Assembly: GCA_029204225.1 (NCBI GenBank)
Contig: CM055097.1
Coordinates: 33,790,804 to 33,854,803 of the forward strand
DNA from: Diphasiastrum complanatum
Lineage: Eukaryota > Streptophyta > Lycopodiopsida > Lycopodiales > Lycopodiaceae
Direction: 5' to 3'
Length of the DNA: 64,000 bases
Shown here: positions 1 through 11,938 of the stretch, one piece after another
Numbering within the stretch: the first letter of the stretch is position 1
Layout of the letters: each line of letters opens with the position of its first letter
Made by a program: the position numbers and the translations under genes
Notes under the pieces: model-generated
The model's input: the letters and a program-made list of their open reading frames with translations, nothing else
What the model was told of the DNA's origin: nothing
Databases searched by the model: none

Positions 1-399
1 AAGTCAACGAATGCTTACTCCCAAGAGATCCTCCAATCTTGCAACATTTCAATTCCTGCATTTCCAAAACCATCCCAAGTTTTCGATTTTGACCATTTGA
101 GTTTGCTACTAGGGATCTGAACACATCTATTTAGCATACAATCACTATTAAGATTGACGAGGGCATAGTCCAAAGTCATCGCCCATCATTAGGCTTCTCA
201 ATTTCCAAGGGTTACATTCTCAAGATTTTAAGTTATCATCCACATTTCCCATATTCAGAATTTTCAATCCTTACTCATACACTCCCTTCTTGGTTCCCCA
301 ACCTGTATTCCCTAATTTTTCATCAAGATATGCATTTCCCAACTCACCACTTCACAATCCCAAGATCTGCTCTACATTTTCAAATCTTAGTCAATTTTC

Positions 400-690
400 A
401 AAAAATTATATTTGTGTGGAATATCCACGCGTGGATTATCCATTCCAAACTAATTTTTGAAACTTCTCCGGCAATGCTTGGTGCATACGATCAATGGCGT
501 TGAAATTCATATCTGTGCGCATTATCCACACAAATATAAATTTGAAAATTCTTGCAACAGTTTGGGAGGGAAGTCAGGAGGCGCCGGGGGTAGTTAATGC
601 TAACCACTTCACTAGATCAGGGGATCGATTATTGCGGATTATAGAACATCCATGGCTGAGTTATCCACGCGTCGATATTTTTTTTTAAAA
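400..690. repeat. Palindrome-rich dispersed repeat, copy 1
   Basis: The stretch carries several copies of a short palindromic motif of the form GTGGATTATCCACGCG and a TTTGGGAGGGAAG block. The same order of blocks (TGTGGAA..ATCCACG, CTCCGGCAA, TTTGAAAATT, CAGTTTGGGAG, final TATCCACGC) recurs at 48555-48900, and one short piece recurs near 6066-6110. It reads as a dispersed non-coding repeat. No coding potential is credible here. Confidence 0.6.
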
Positions 691-1317
691 AATAGTGATT
701 GTTCTTCTGTTTGTGTTTGATAAAATTATATTTGTAATATAATACTACACAATAATATTTTCTGTTACTCACAGATATAACTTTTTTAAGTGAATCATCG
801 GACCAATATACAATTTTTTCTCAAATTAATTTTTTTTTTCAAAAGCTACCAATATGGGTATCATGTGAAAGGATTTTCAAAAGAGCACTTCTATTGCTTT
901 GTTTGAGATGGTTAACCTCCAATTAATTACATTATTCACTTCAATCAAATATTGAAGCAAATAGGTTTTGCAGATATATTCATTGGCTATTAATTTCACT
1001 TCTATTTGATTTAGTATTTTTTCTGGTCATTTGGATTGCAACCAGCGGTGCATCCCTGCTCAATTTGAGATTCGAAAAAGTGTTTCTGATCTCATACTGC
1101 TAGAGATCTGGATCACATGATTAAGATCGTTTTTGCAATGCATTGCAATTCACTGCAACACAGATGCATATGTAGATCGCAATACATTTTTTGAATTTTG
1201 TAAATTTGTCCATATAGGATGTAATTGTATACCATGGAAACTTGTCACTTTTTGAAAGGTTTATAGATTTCGTAGACTAAGTTTTTTGGTGTCTAATGAA
1301 AAAAATAAATCAGTGCA
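691..1317. other. AT-rich spacer
   Basis: No gene recognised. A 16-bp perfect palindrome TTGCAATGCATTGCAA lies near 1133-1148. The rest is AT-rich with no open frame of note. Confidence 0.5.
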
Positions 1318-1600
1318 ATTGATGTTGAATGTTTAAGAAAAGACGTGTTCTAATAGGCTTTTCTACATTCCTAGGACTCAAACATTTATTGTTTCTAGAG
1401 ATGTTGTGTTTGATGAATCTAGAATGCAGAAGCTTGATGATGATGCAATCGAGCCTACTAGCAAGCTTATTATCAAGGAAATAGTGGGGAAACTGCAAGG
1501 AACAAGCCTGCATACTTTACAAACTCTCCAAAAATGCCAAGTCGAGCAAGAATGCAACCACCAAGGCTCACATACAATGAAAGAGAAAAGTTCCTAAAAG
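1318..1600 (+). pseudogene. Ty1/copia pol fragment
   Basis: The translation contains YIPRTQTFIVSRDVVFDES. This matches the conserved stretch after the copia integrase core, where the pattern is Y.P.T.....SRDVVF.E. The frame is open from about 1345 to 1597 and then stops. Nothing of integrase or reverse transcriptase is visible on either side, so this is a small dead fragment. The motif makes the family assignment good; the ends are approximate. Confidence 0.65.
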
Positions 1601-2000
1601 GACTTTAGATTGTTCCAGTTTGTTACAATTCTTGTGTTAAAGAAAATAACTTGGAAAAGCGAGTCCCCATTCCATAACTAGCTGAAACTTTTCATACTAG
1701 ACTGCTCCTAGGCGTCACCAATTGAGCAACTATGGCACTGCTAATCTAGTTTCAACAAGTGAACATGATAGTGAGTATATACTTTTTGTTTGAAATACTC
1801 ACATAGTCATAATATCATTCATTTGTAGAATTTGACAAGATCATGGAGATCTTCCATTTTGTAGTTTAAGAGCAACGGTACAATCATGAGCGCTGAAATC
1901 AAACTGAAATTAGTAAATGTTGTCCATATGGACAGGATAAAAGCATACAAATATCTCAGATAAAATGGCTGTTAATTTAGTGTGAGTAATACTAGTAGAT

Positions 2001-4760
2001 TCAGAAAGATCTCAGGAAATTGATGACCTGAGGGTAGGCCTCTTTCCAAGCATTAATGCCTAGAATGTAATCTGCATGCCCATAGTGTGGGTTATAGATG
2101 GTCTTAACACTGCAGCGAAGATCGTAGATCAGGTTTTGAACATCCACCGGATCTGACAGATGATCTAAACCCCCTAACGCAAGTAAGACGGGGAACTCCT
2201 TGGGAATTGATGATATGTTGTATTCAGGAGAGGTGGCCTGCCCGTATTTGTTCATGTTTCCTACTTGTCCCATGTCATACTTTCTGAGACCATCGTTTCT
2301 TACCACTGTGCAAAGTGAACATCCCACGTATTGCAGGTAATTAGATTAATTGGAAGCATGTGCAACAAACCCACATAATCTATAAGAAATGAAAGCACTA
2401 GTCTACTATGAAATAAAAAATGAGAGGTGAAAGATCTAACTAAGCAATTGCGATAATGCGTCTAAAGAGCAGCGAACCAGATAATCTCTGAGACGAAATT
2501 GTGCACGTATAAGTTTCAACATAGTATCTATAACGAGAAGTAATTTGACAAGCTGAAATAAAATGGAAAAGCCACAAGGCTTGAGGATTGACCAGTTGAC
2601 GTACATTGAGCTAGATGTGCAATGTTGTTCGCTGATGTAGGCTGAGGCATAAACTTTGAGTAGAAACCCATCCTTGAGCTATTGAACTCTGAGCTTGCAC
2701 CTGTCAACATTTATAAACCAGAAAAATAATGTGTTACGTTCAATTGCCTTAATCAAATTCTAGCATACGGCACATAAATCTGTGCATTGTGCGTGCATTT
2801 GCTCTGGAATATCTTTGAGGATAAAACCTACGAGCAAGAGTTTTACCAGTGAAGGAGTTCAGTATATCACCACAGTTGACCTTTACGCAGGCCTGATCGA
2901 GTAATGCAGAACCTAGGCTGCCCCTGCAGGACAAATAGATTTGCAATGAAGTTGACATTATGAATAGAGTTTGTGTAAGAATTAAGTGTACCAAAAGCAT
3001 TCAAATACTTTTAACTTTGGCCCGCATTTGAACTTTATCATGTACTTACGATGAAATGTTAAAATTGCTTGCACCTGAGAGCAAGTATACCTGCATCCAT
3101 CACCCAGTCCATCCACCTCATAATTAAGCTTTGATAATCATAGTTGATTCAGACAATGTATGCATAATACATACAATGCTCGATGCATTGATTAGGAAGT
3201 TAATTACTCGGCTATTTAGAGTCTGCGCAGCATGTTCCTGGGAGGGGTAGTCTCACAAACCTGATCCAAGTACATGTATGAGAATGCGAGCCCCACTTGC
3301 GACGTTATGTGGTGTAGATATACTATAGGGCTCAGAAGCACTGCTGCTTTCACCATTTGCCGCACATTAGTGTTAATAAATGCTGCCAGGGCGACTGTTG
3401 TTCCCTGAATTTTCCATAATAAAAGCTGCATTGTTATGATATAGTCACCAGTTGGTGGTTATCTTTTATAGAAGGATCGTTATTAATGATAACTCTCTAG
3501 ATGTGGAGATCATTAAGTGGAGTAGTAGACATGAACCTAAGGCAGCACCTACCTGCGAGTGCCCAATGTAGTAGGCTTGTGATCCAGTGGTCTGGTATAC
3601 GAGCTGAAGTGTAGCAGGAATATCAAAGGAAGCAAGCTCATCTAGACTCCAATCCCAGAACTCCTGTAACATGTTTCACGACAGTCACATTCCAAAAGAA
3701 TTCGATAATATTTATGCTGTGATGTTGTGTGTGTGCGCGGGCGTGTGTGTGTACTGTGTATGTGTGTGAGAGAGAGAGAATCTTACCTTGTCTTCAGTTG
3801 ACAGAGAAACGTGCCTTGAGCTGTCTGTTGTACCTCGGAAGTTCAGAAACCATACATCAAAGCCTGCGTCCGGTAAAATGTAGCCTAGTGATTGTTCTGG
3901 TGAGTTTAGTAGCCATTGTGCAGCTTCCTGTAGTAACACAAGTTAACAGAAGCCATAAGAATTACTCGTTAGCTTAGTGTAACATTATGTTCTTATGCAG
4001 TCAACGCTCATCAAGCACTTGAAACGAGCTTCAATTTGCATTAATTCTAACGTATATAGAACATCCACTATTGATTCGTGGCACATACATCTTGGAACAA
4101 GTTAGCTGATCTGACAATTAGCATTATTCTGCTGCTAGCAATCATAAGTATATTCTAGAAGGGATTCAGGATTTCGGGATGACGTCGCGCTATGTTGTTC
4201 TGGGCGTCTACTAGCAAAGGTCATAATCAATTGGCATAGTAGACTCTCGAAAGAACATACAAGTGCAATGCTTCCTTTCACCTGTAATACGCCAGCTGCC
4301 AAGATCACAGGAGGCCTACTCGCGCCAACTTGTGGACCTGCTCTTCCATGTTCTATCCGTTGGATTGTGAGTATGTAGCCATCACTGGTAGTCACCTGCA
4401 AAACATGGATCACGGCCCAGAAAATATATAGGACGAGTGATTATGTAGCACTGAGCACACGTATATTAACTACCCTATTCAAGCTCAAGGGATCGTGTAA
4501 AATTGTTTAAACAATGGTGCAAATACGAAGTCGAACTACAAGATCGACAGCGTGATACCAAACAATGCGCTGAATATTCGTGAGCAGTAACGTACAGTGT
4601 ATTCCTTGCAAGGGTATCCGTTTGGAAGTGCGAAATTCGTGCACACAATCGTTGTCGAAGTGGCGTCTACGTCTGCAACACAAATATGATCTGCAGCAAC
4701 GAGCAGTATGCATGCTACCACCGGTGTCAAGCAAATCATCTTCATCATCTGGGGATCCAT
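2001..4760 (-). CDS. Triacylglycerol/steryl-ester (acid) lipase, plant LIP2-like
   Basis: Nine exons fit together in frame with GT..AG borders: 4760-4596, 4395-4282, 3927-3787, 3663-3553, 3404-3261, 3116-3091, 2923-2847, 2700-2605 and 2305-2001. They total 1179 nt, 392 codons plus stop, close to the usual ~400 aa. The start is the ATG at 4760; an N-terminal hydrophobic core (ICLTPVVACILLVAA) suggests a signal peptide. Conserved blocks appear in order: CKEYTVTTSDGYILTIQRI, DAGFDVWFLNFRGT, FWDWSLDELASFDIPATL, the nucleophile elbow GHSQG (Ser176, split across exons 4 and 5), GGLDHLSD (Asp near 339) and HYGHADY (His368). The family hydrolyses acyl glycerols or sterol esters, usually secreted or lysosome/vacuole-type. 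Odd points: the usual His-Gly in the oxyanion region (QHG) reads AAG, and exon 6 is only 26 nt. No frameshift or stop is seen. Confidence 0.88.
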
Positions 4761-4907
4761 CACTCCAGCTGCTGGTTCCTTGGGTTCTTCTCTGAGGCAC
4801 TACTAATTGCACTTCTTACAAATTTAACCCACAGCCAAAATAGGTCAGTGGCAGAACGTAGTGAGGTGGTTGTGTCACCTGTGATACAACACCATCCACT
4901 GCCTCTT

Positions 4908-4918
4908 ATTATATATAA
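4908..4918 (-). promoter_or_regulatory. Likely TATA box of the lipase gene
   Basis: On the minus strand the sequence reads TTATATATAAT about 150 bp upstream of the chosen ATG. That distance and composition suit a plant core promoter with a short 5' UTR. It has not been tested against transcripts. Confidence 0.45.
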
Positions 4919-4949
4919 ATGCATAATGCATTATAGATAACAGACGTGG

Positions 4950-7020
4950 GTGCTGGCTAAATCATATCTAATAAGGCGCAAGCAAATTCTGGACCATATC
5001 ACCAATGTGGGCCTACAACTAAGTTCTGGTCAAAGCAATGTGAGATCGATTTTCAGTCTTTCACAGCAGACAAGCTACCTAGACCAAGTCTCCCACTGAT
5101 CAAGTACTATTCTCAAACTTTAAGGGAAAATTTCAGGATTCCGAACCAGTTGTATTCGTTACTATGTGCAATTCGTACCATGACCAGGTATTAACCAATT
5201 GAGAATGTGTTGTATAAGCATTCATATAAGGCTTACTGACCACGATTTTGATTAGACTTGATGGCTAAGTTGGTTGGTTTTGGGATTTGTTGTTAATCGT
5301 GCAGATATTCAATCACAATCTTTATCCATGACGTCCCATATTGATATGAATGAGGGATTCTCGACCAAATATCAATATCAGACAAAGTTTCTGGTAATTG
5401 ATAAGTAGTTTACGAGAAGCTTCATGATTCAGGTGCTGTTTGCTTGCTGCACTCGGCTCTATTGGAACGTTAGGCTCTAGAAGTATGACGTATAATCACG
5501 TAGTGAGGTGGGCACCTTCAGGAAGGCTGGAGCTAATCGAGGCTCGAGGCTACTTGTCTTTGTGGAGATATGTACTAGGTATCCCTCATGCAAAGGTGGG
5601 CTACCTCATGTACCACCTGGAGATGCTCGAGCTGCGAGGGTGGCTATAACAAGTAGCCTATCGTTGAATGACAAACACCATACGTAACATTTGTAGATCT
5701 ACGATGGAGATTCAAAAAAAATTAGAAGCCCTGCTATTGCTCGTAATTGGGTTGTTTTTAACCAACCCGACAATGCCACATGTCCACATTCACTCCTCAC
5801 AAATGTTATGTATCATTATGCTCAATTTGCTCTTTGCGGTATGACACGGATCTAGATGTATAATTACGTGTCTATTCCCAAAAATAGATTATGTGACTTT
5901 TAGATTCTCACAACAAGCTCATGAAGAAGTCAATACCATGTGTTGAGATTGGTCAAGGACGTTTGTCAAAAGTCAACATTGAAGGAAGTGCCTGAAACTA
6001 GCACAAGTACAAAACTATGTGTTTGTCCACGTAACTCGTGACACTTACCCAATTTTTAGAAATTTTGGATAGGTGAAACATCCACGTGTGGATTACCACA
6101 CAAACATCACCTTCTCGTGAACCCGTTGGGGCTTTTGTTACACATCGTTGAAATTTTCTTTGTGTGAATTTATTCATGCTTAGATAATCTTGGCACTGTA
6201 AAATTTGAAATAAAAAAGAATTGAAGGTTATAAAATATAATTTGTTGTATTAAATAAATATCTTGTTTTATCATAATTTTCGACAATGCTAATGAGAAAA
6301 TTATCTTTTTGTGCTGGAATTTGTACATACAAAATAAAAAAATGAAAAGTGAAAACATTATTAATCAAGATTGAACTAAAAACATTGAGACATTAATTTT
6401 CTTTTTAGAAGATTGTTATGGCTTTTAGTATTTAATTTGTTTTAGAATTTTTGAAATTTAATTATGAGCTAAGAAAATAATCATATTTATATATTCACAA
6501 TATTAAAATTTTATGTTGTTTTCTTATTTATAAAATTTTTGAAAATGTAAATATATCCAAAATTGCAGAGAATCTATAAGTTTACTTTTTTAAAATCCTT
6601 ATTATTTAACAATTTGATATTAACATATTAAAACCTTAAAACTTCCAAAATTTATTACCAAAAAATACATAAAAACTAAAAACTTTTTTACTTGTATAAT
6701 CTACAAAAATAATGTCATTTAAATATTGTGAGCTCTTAGCATTTGGAAAAAAAAAAATACCATAAATATAGTATGCAATTTTTGTTATTGTTAAAATAAA
6801 TGAATAAAATGAAAACCCATCACTTTTTTTTCAACGTCAATAAATCAAAATATAATAAACAATAACACAATGATATGAGAAATATATAACTTTGTTTTAT
6901 TTCACAAGTCAACAATGTCATTTAGGTCTAATAGTGATTGATAACTGATGCTCATGTTTTTTGTGTGTCAAAGTGCTAGATCTCCCACATTTCCAATTTC
7001 TCTACTAGCAAGAGTCTGTG
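4950..7020. other. AT-rich intergenic spacer
   Basis: No gene recognised. A 70-codon open frame at 5440-5649 has no familiar features. A short piece of the palindrome-rich repeat (ACATCCACGTGTGGATTACC) lies at about 6066-6110. From 6170 to 7000 the DNA is very AT-rich with no useful frame. Confidence 0.5.
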
Positions 7021-7023
7021 GCT

Positions 7024-7521
7024 CTATTGACAAGGGAATGATGCGCTTTTGTCATCTACCGTCTTTTCCACCTCTCCTAACTCATCAAGCAAAATGGAGA
7101 GGGTTTTCATTCTCATTCTGATAAATTTTACTAGTGTACTATTTAGTTCTACAACATGTCTGCTCTTTTGAATAGCAGATGCGCTTATCGTATCACTGCC
7201 ACTACATAAATCTAGCACCCAATCTGCAGGGTGAGAAATTTTTATAACTAAATGATTTATTTGGTGTGGCTTTTCACACACACAAGCCATTGAATTGATC
7301 ATGGAATTCATCAACTTCTTTGTAACTGTTGAAAAATCAAATAAATTGCCAAAAGAAGTTTGGCCGCTGGTGTTGTAGTGCAACATTGAGCATTTGCTAT
7401 CAAGAGAATAATAATCAATTGTTATATATTCCACTTCATTGCATAATCTCACTCCACCAGCATTTCGAACATTTGATTTATACTTGAGAATAAGAAAAAA
7501 AAAACCGAACAAGCAAAACAA
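7024..7521 (-). pseudogene. Methyltransferase-like C-terminal half (beta-class DNA amino-MTase type)
   Basis: The 165-codon frame contains MLHYNTSGQTSFGNL, then CEKPHQINHLVIKIS, then DWVLDLCSGSDTISASA and SRHVVELNSTLVKFIRMRM. This is the order KP..L..LI - VLDxxxGSGT - hydrophobic strand ending in E. It is typical of the SAM-binding motif I end of beta-class N4-cytosine/N6-adenine DNA methyltransferases, in which the catalytic (D/S)PPY lies upstream. No DPPY motif is found here and the fourth position of the glycine loop is Asp instead of Gly. The first ~15 residues look like random AT-rich read-through. It could be an exon of a longer gene, but no partner exon was found nearby, so a relic is more likely. 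See the related locus at 52083-54578. Confidence 0.55.
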
Positions 7522-7829
7522 ATTGATTTCAAAAATTTTATTAAAAAAATAAAATATAAAACAAAGTCTATGCCAAACTTAATGCAGTGAACGAATTAAG
7601 ATAAAATTAGTTGTTATTTAAAACATACCAAATAATATTTTCGACTCCTACATTACAAAACTCTAGTTAGTCTTTATGCATAGCTACAGATTGCCAACTT
7701 GAGTGGAAAAACAACCACTCTCCTGTTACGAAATTGAGAATAGAGATAGAAAGGATCTTTGAATCAAGGTTTACCAAGCTAGGAAACCTTGATGGTCTTC
7801 TACAACTCAAAATAGCTCAATAGTACCTA

Positions 7830-8140
7830 CATGCAAGCAAATATAGCGACATGCAAGCAATCTGAAAAATTCTAAAGACATGCATGCAACATGCATGGAC
7901 TAGTACTTGCACATGCAAAAGTAAATTGCTAGCAAATCGGGATTTTCTAGAGTATGTAAAAAACACAATTCTGGATACCAAAGTTTAGCGGAAGCTTAAG
8001 GATCTTGGATCTAATAAGCCCACAAGTTGTCTTGAGGCTTAAAACATGCAATTAACATGCATTGACATGCAAGAGCATTTCAGCAACATGCAAGCTCATG
8101 CAACAACATGCAAGAGCATGCACTGACCATGCAAGGTCTA
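7830..8140. repeat. Irregular cluster of ACATGCAA motifs
   Basis: At least ten copies of ACATGCAA / CATGCAAG / GCATGCA occur within 310 bp, irregularly spaced. The cluster is degenerate, with no clear unit length. CATGCA is also the core of the plant RY element bound by B3 factors, but there is no gene beside it to regulate. Confidence 0.5.
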
Positions 8141-9738
8141 GGAGTGGTCTAGGGTAGTCCTAGACAGAAAACACTTGTAAAGAGATGGATCGGCTGTTTG
8201 GAAACATCTGATCCAGATCTGTATATAGCTGTGACAGCGAGCTAAAATATTCAACAAGATCATCAAAATGCATTAAAAGCACTTTAGAAAGTGTATGGAT
8301 AGATGTGCAATGATCTACACAATTTGGATCACCAAACGATTAAGAATTGTGATCCTAGAAAATGGCAGCTTGGATCTATAATTCAGGACAACAAGAAGAA
8401 CACTTTACAGTATGGAAAGAATCAAATGAAATGAACATAAATAGAAGAGACAATACCATCAAGACATCAAGATCAAGAATGTAGAGAAGCGGGGCGGGGG
8501 GGACTCTCCACCCTCTCCAATCGATTTTTCCACTACAAATTATCTCTCTTGGATACTCGATGGAGTGGAGAGCCCCTTTTATAATTTTTGTTGAGAACAA
8601 GGTTGCATTGCATGGTAGTAGGTTGATGAGCCAAGTAGAGTTCCTCTATGTGTTTGCATGCATTCTCTCCATGCATGAGCCCCAAGGACCCACGAATTTC
8701 ACCTAGAGAGAGATTGGACCCAACTTAAAATAATTAACTTAGGACCTTAGGAACCTAAGTAATTAAATTAATTTTTTAACTACCTTGGAGCTGCCAACAT
8801 CTTGCAAGAAGGGTCTCCAACTTAAAATATATCTTGACTCTCGATTTTTATGTTTTCTAATTTTTTATTTCTTTTACATGGTGAACAAAATAACTAGGGA
8901 AATTTTTGTGAATGCTGACAAATGATAACATCTCCAAACCGGAGAAAAGTGCACTTTGAAGAACCTCATTGTATTAAAATGGAAATTTATCATGTAGTGA
9001 ATTTTTTAAATATAATTCATAAGGGATATCAACAATGCAAAGAGTAAATGCTCTTTTCTTTTAAATTTTAGAGATCTCCTTTATCAATGGTATAGAATGT
9101 TGGAGGATCATCAACATTCTTTCAAATAAGTGTTTCAAATATATGGAATCATCCTCAACAACCACTTTCTCAACCCTTACAATTCTCTCTCTATCTCTCT
9201 TCTACCCTTATTTTTATGATGTGTCGTTTAAATTGCTCAAGAAGGACATTATTCCTTTTATATTCAATGCTCTAAAGACACAAAGAGAGCTCAACATGGA
9301 ATATAAAAATAACACTTATAATGAAAATAATATGTGACATTCTAATAAATGAAAGAAACTTTGCTTATCATGAAAGAATTTACATATCATATTTTTTTTT
9401 AAAAATAAAATAAAAACAGTGCTTCAGTCCTTGAGCTCAAAGAATACAACTTCTGGGATTCCTCAAAATCTTGACAATTTAGGCCTACAACCATGGCCTT
9501 TTGAACTTTGATAAACAATTTATGTCTAAAATTTAAAAAAATACCACATAGTGTTATTTACCTACTTGCAATATACAATTTCTTACATATTTCATTTTTA
9601 TGTCTTTGAATTTAACATTGATTTCTAAAAACTTTAAATATATTTTTTTGCTCTTTTAATGTTATATTATTTGTAGCTTTCATTTATAGTTTTTTAATAT
9701 GGGGCACCAGACACTTGTCGTGTGGCATTCGACTTATT
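8141..9738. other. Spacer without recognised gene
   Basis: AT-rich DNA with short open frames (for example 9143-9337) that show no recognisable motif. Nothing supportable. Confidence 0.5.
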
Positions 9739-10023
9739 TGTTGAGCATAACTCTCTTTGGCAAGGCTACTCTGGGCATAGCTTCATGAAGTCATACAAAG
9801 CTTTAAGAATTGCCGACAAAATTATTAATAAAAGCATCTTTTGTTGACAACTTTGTCAAAGAAGTCATGCTCAAAGCTATGTTTGGCATAGGTTTGAGCA
9901 TAACTTCTTCAACAAAGTCGTTAACAAAAGCAAGCTCTGTCTATGACTTTGTTGAAGAAGTTATGCTCAAAGCTATACATGCATAACTTGGAGGATGATT
10001 TTATCAAAAGAGACTATGCTTCG
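9739..10023. mobile_element. Foldback/MITE-like element, left part
   Basis: The left end reads TGTTGAGCATAACT, continuing to TTGGCAAGGCTA. The reverse complement of both blocks is found at 27811-27840, and the trinucleotide ATT flanks both outer ends (9736-9738 and 27841-27843) as a possible target duplication. The body contains a strong internal hairpin at 9888-9976. The element is interrupted by the copia insertion starting at 10024. No transposase is encoded, so it is non-autonomous. The ATT duplication is weak evidence on its own. Confidence 0.5.
9888..9976. repeat. 32-nt inverted repeat with 25-nt loop
   Basis: Arms at 9888-9919 and 9945-9976 are reverse complements with one mismatch; they centre on GCATAACTTCTTCAACAAAG. 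A third, direct copy of the right arm lies at about 9851-9880 with more changes. The structure lies inside the foldback element. Confidence 0.85.
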
Positions 10024-10616
10024 TGTCGTAAAAACCTGTGGGGTTGTCAGAAATGAGTGCCTGATATCGGATTAGTAGAGATCAGATTCTAATAGAAAAA
10101 GAACTCCAATATCAAATCGGGAATGGTGTAGAATCAGTGAAAGTTGACAATGGATGGTGCATAGATCCAAAGTGCAACAATTACCAGCAAACATTCAAGA
10201 TGAATAGATTAGACAATACTCAATAGAACTACAACAACATGGGGACAGAAATTGTACTCTGATCAATACCAAAAATGAGTACAATGTAGCTTGAAGCTTG
10301 CGTGAAACAAAGCGTGCAAAACTGCTTCAGTTGAGTTCGTTGATGCAAAAACTGATAGATTGGTTGGAAACTTATTATAGAATATGTCTGTAGGATGATA
10401 ACATGATCAGGGCACTAACTCCATTGTAGATTTTCATTGGTGATTCAATGTCAGTTGATCAGTACATTGAAAGCTAACATTAATTTACTTGATTAACTAC
10501 ATTCGTCTTGTAGTAGGTAGCCATCATTTTACAATGAATGTATGTATAGAGGTAGGTGGACTATCAACGTCACGACGTGGGTCGGATTTCTGAGTTGACA
10601 ATATCGGATTTTACAA

Positions 10617-10621
10617 AGGTC
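10617..10621. repeat. 5-bp target-site duplication AGGTC (left)
   Basis: AGGTC directly precedes the first LTR base (TGTTGG at 10622) and is repeated directly after the last LTR base at 23634-23638. This fixes the outer limits of the Ty3 insertion. Confidence 0.85.
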
Positions 10622-11937
10622 TGTTGGGGGTATTCCCAACAAAGTGTAAATAAATGAAATCATCCAATAAAATGTGCTGCGAGGGCATGGCATCCTGCGC
10701 GCGTAAGCCCATGGCCCAATGAGCACGCAAGTAAAGTTGTAAATAAAATAAACTTGACTTGGGCCTTGGAATTAAAATAAAACTAGAGGCCCAAAGTCAT
10801 TGTTAAACTTAGAGATTACTTTTTAGAGTTGGGTCCAAATTGAGACTCACATGAATCTTGTGATTACCAATGTACTTTTTGTGGACCCTTGGATCAAGTT
10901 GGGTCCAAGATGAATGGATAGGATCATTGTGAATATTAGCCAATAGGATTGAGGGGCAAGGGCCTTCCCCATTTTATAAAAGGGCATCATTTGTACTCTA
11001 TTTGCATGCTTAATGAGGAGGATGAAACTCTACCAATTTTGGAATAGAAGCATCCTCATTTGCAATTCAATGCTTGCTATTGCTCTTGTTGTTTCTATTG
11101 CTTTCAAGTTCCTGCTTTTTGGTTTCAATAGTTTATGTTTATCCTTTAGCAAGTATAATGTGCATGTGAGCTAACCTCCACCCTCCCTCTATCTCTCTCT
11201 TCTAAGCCCATGGCCCAATGAGCACGCAAGTAAAGCTGTAAATAAAATAAACTTGACTTGGGCCTTGGAATTAAAATAAAACTAGAGGCCCAAAGTCACT
11301 TTTAAACTTAGAGATTACTTTTTAGATTTGGGTCCAAATTGGGACTCACATGAATCTTGTGATTACCAATGTACTTTTTGTGGACCCTTGGATCAAGGGG
11401 TCCAAGATGAATGGATAGGATCATTGTGAATATTAGCCAATAGGATTGAGGGGCAAGGGCCTTCCCCATTTTATAAAAAGGCACAATTTGTACACTATTT
11501 TCATGCTTAATGAGAAGGAGGAAACTCTACCAAGTTTGGAAGAGAAGCATCCTCATTTGTAATTCAATGTTTGCTATTGCTCTTGTTGTTTTCAATCGCT
11601 TTCAAGTTCATGCTTTTTGGTTTCAATAGTTTATGTTTCTCCTTTAGCAAGTATAATGTGCATTTGAGCTAACCTCCACCCTCCCTCTATCTCTCTCTTC
11701 TATCTTCCTTTCCCTCCATCTTTTCTAATCATCCCCTTCCTTTCACCTACAATCATGATGAATGTTAGTGTAGAGGAGTATAGTTAAGGGAGAGTAGTGT
11801 TAGTGGAGAGTAGAGTTAAGGGAGAAAGTAGGAAACTAACTAAAAGTAGCATCTATGCATAGTTAGGTACCTATCCAGTGATCTAACCCTTGTTGAAAAG
11901 CGGGAGGGCTATACTACACAAGATCTTCGACCCTATA
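10622..11937 (+). repeat. Compound 5' LTR (two LTR copies fused)
   Basis: Positions 10622-11203 match the first ~580 bp of the LTR with scattered differences from the 3' copy. At 11204 the sequence jumps back to LTR position ~87 (AGCCCATGGCCC) and then runs to the LTR end at 11937. The second part is almost identical to the 3' LTR, the first is visibly diverged. The joint lies at ...TCTCTTCTA/AGCCCATGG, sharing TA. The last dinucleotide is TA instead of CA. TATA-like TTTTATAAAA occurs in both parts. Confidence 0.85.
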
Positions 11938-11938
11938 G

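Noticed and set aside
505-530. TTATCCACA motifs identical to bacterial DnaA boxes
   Set aside because: The setting is eukaryotic and the motifs belong to a dispersed palindromic repeat; there is no origin context or replication gene.
5440-5649. 69-codon frame in the spacer beside the lipase
   Set aside because: No recognisable domain, codon pattern or splice partner; compatible with chance.
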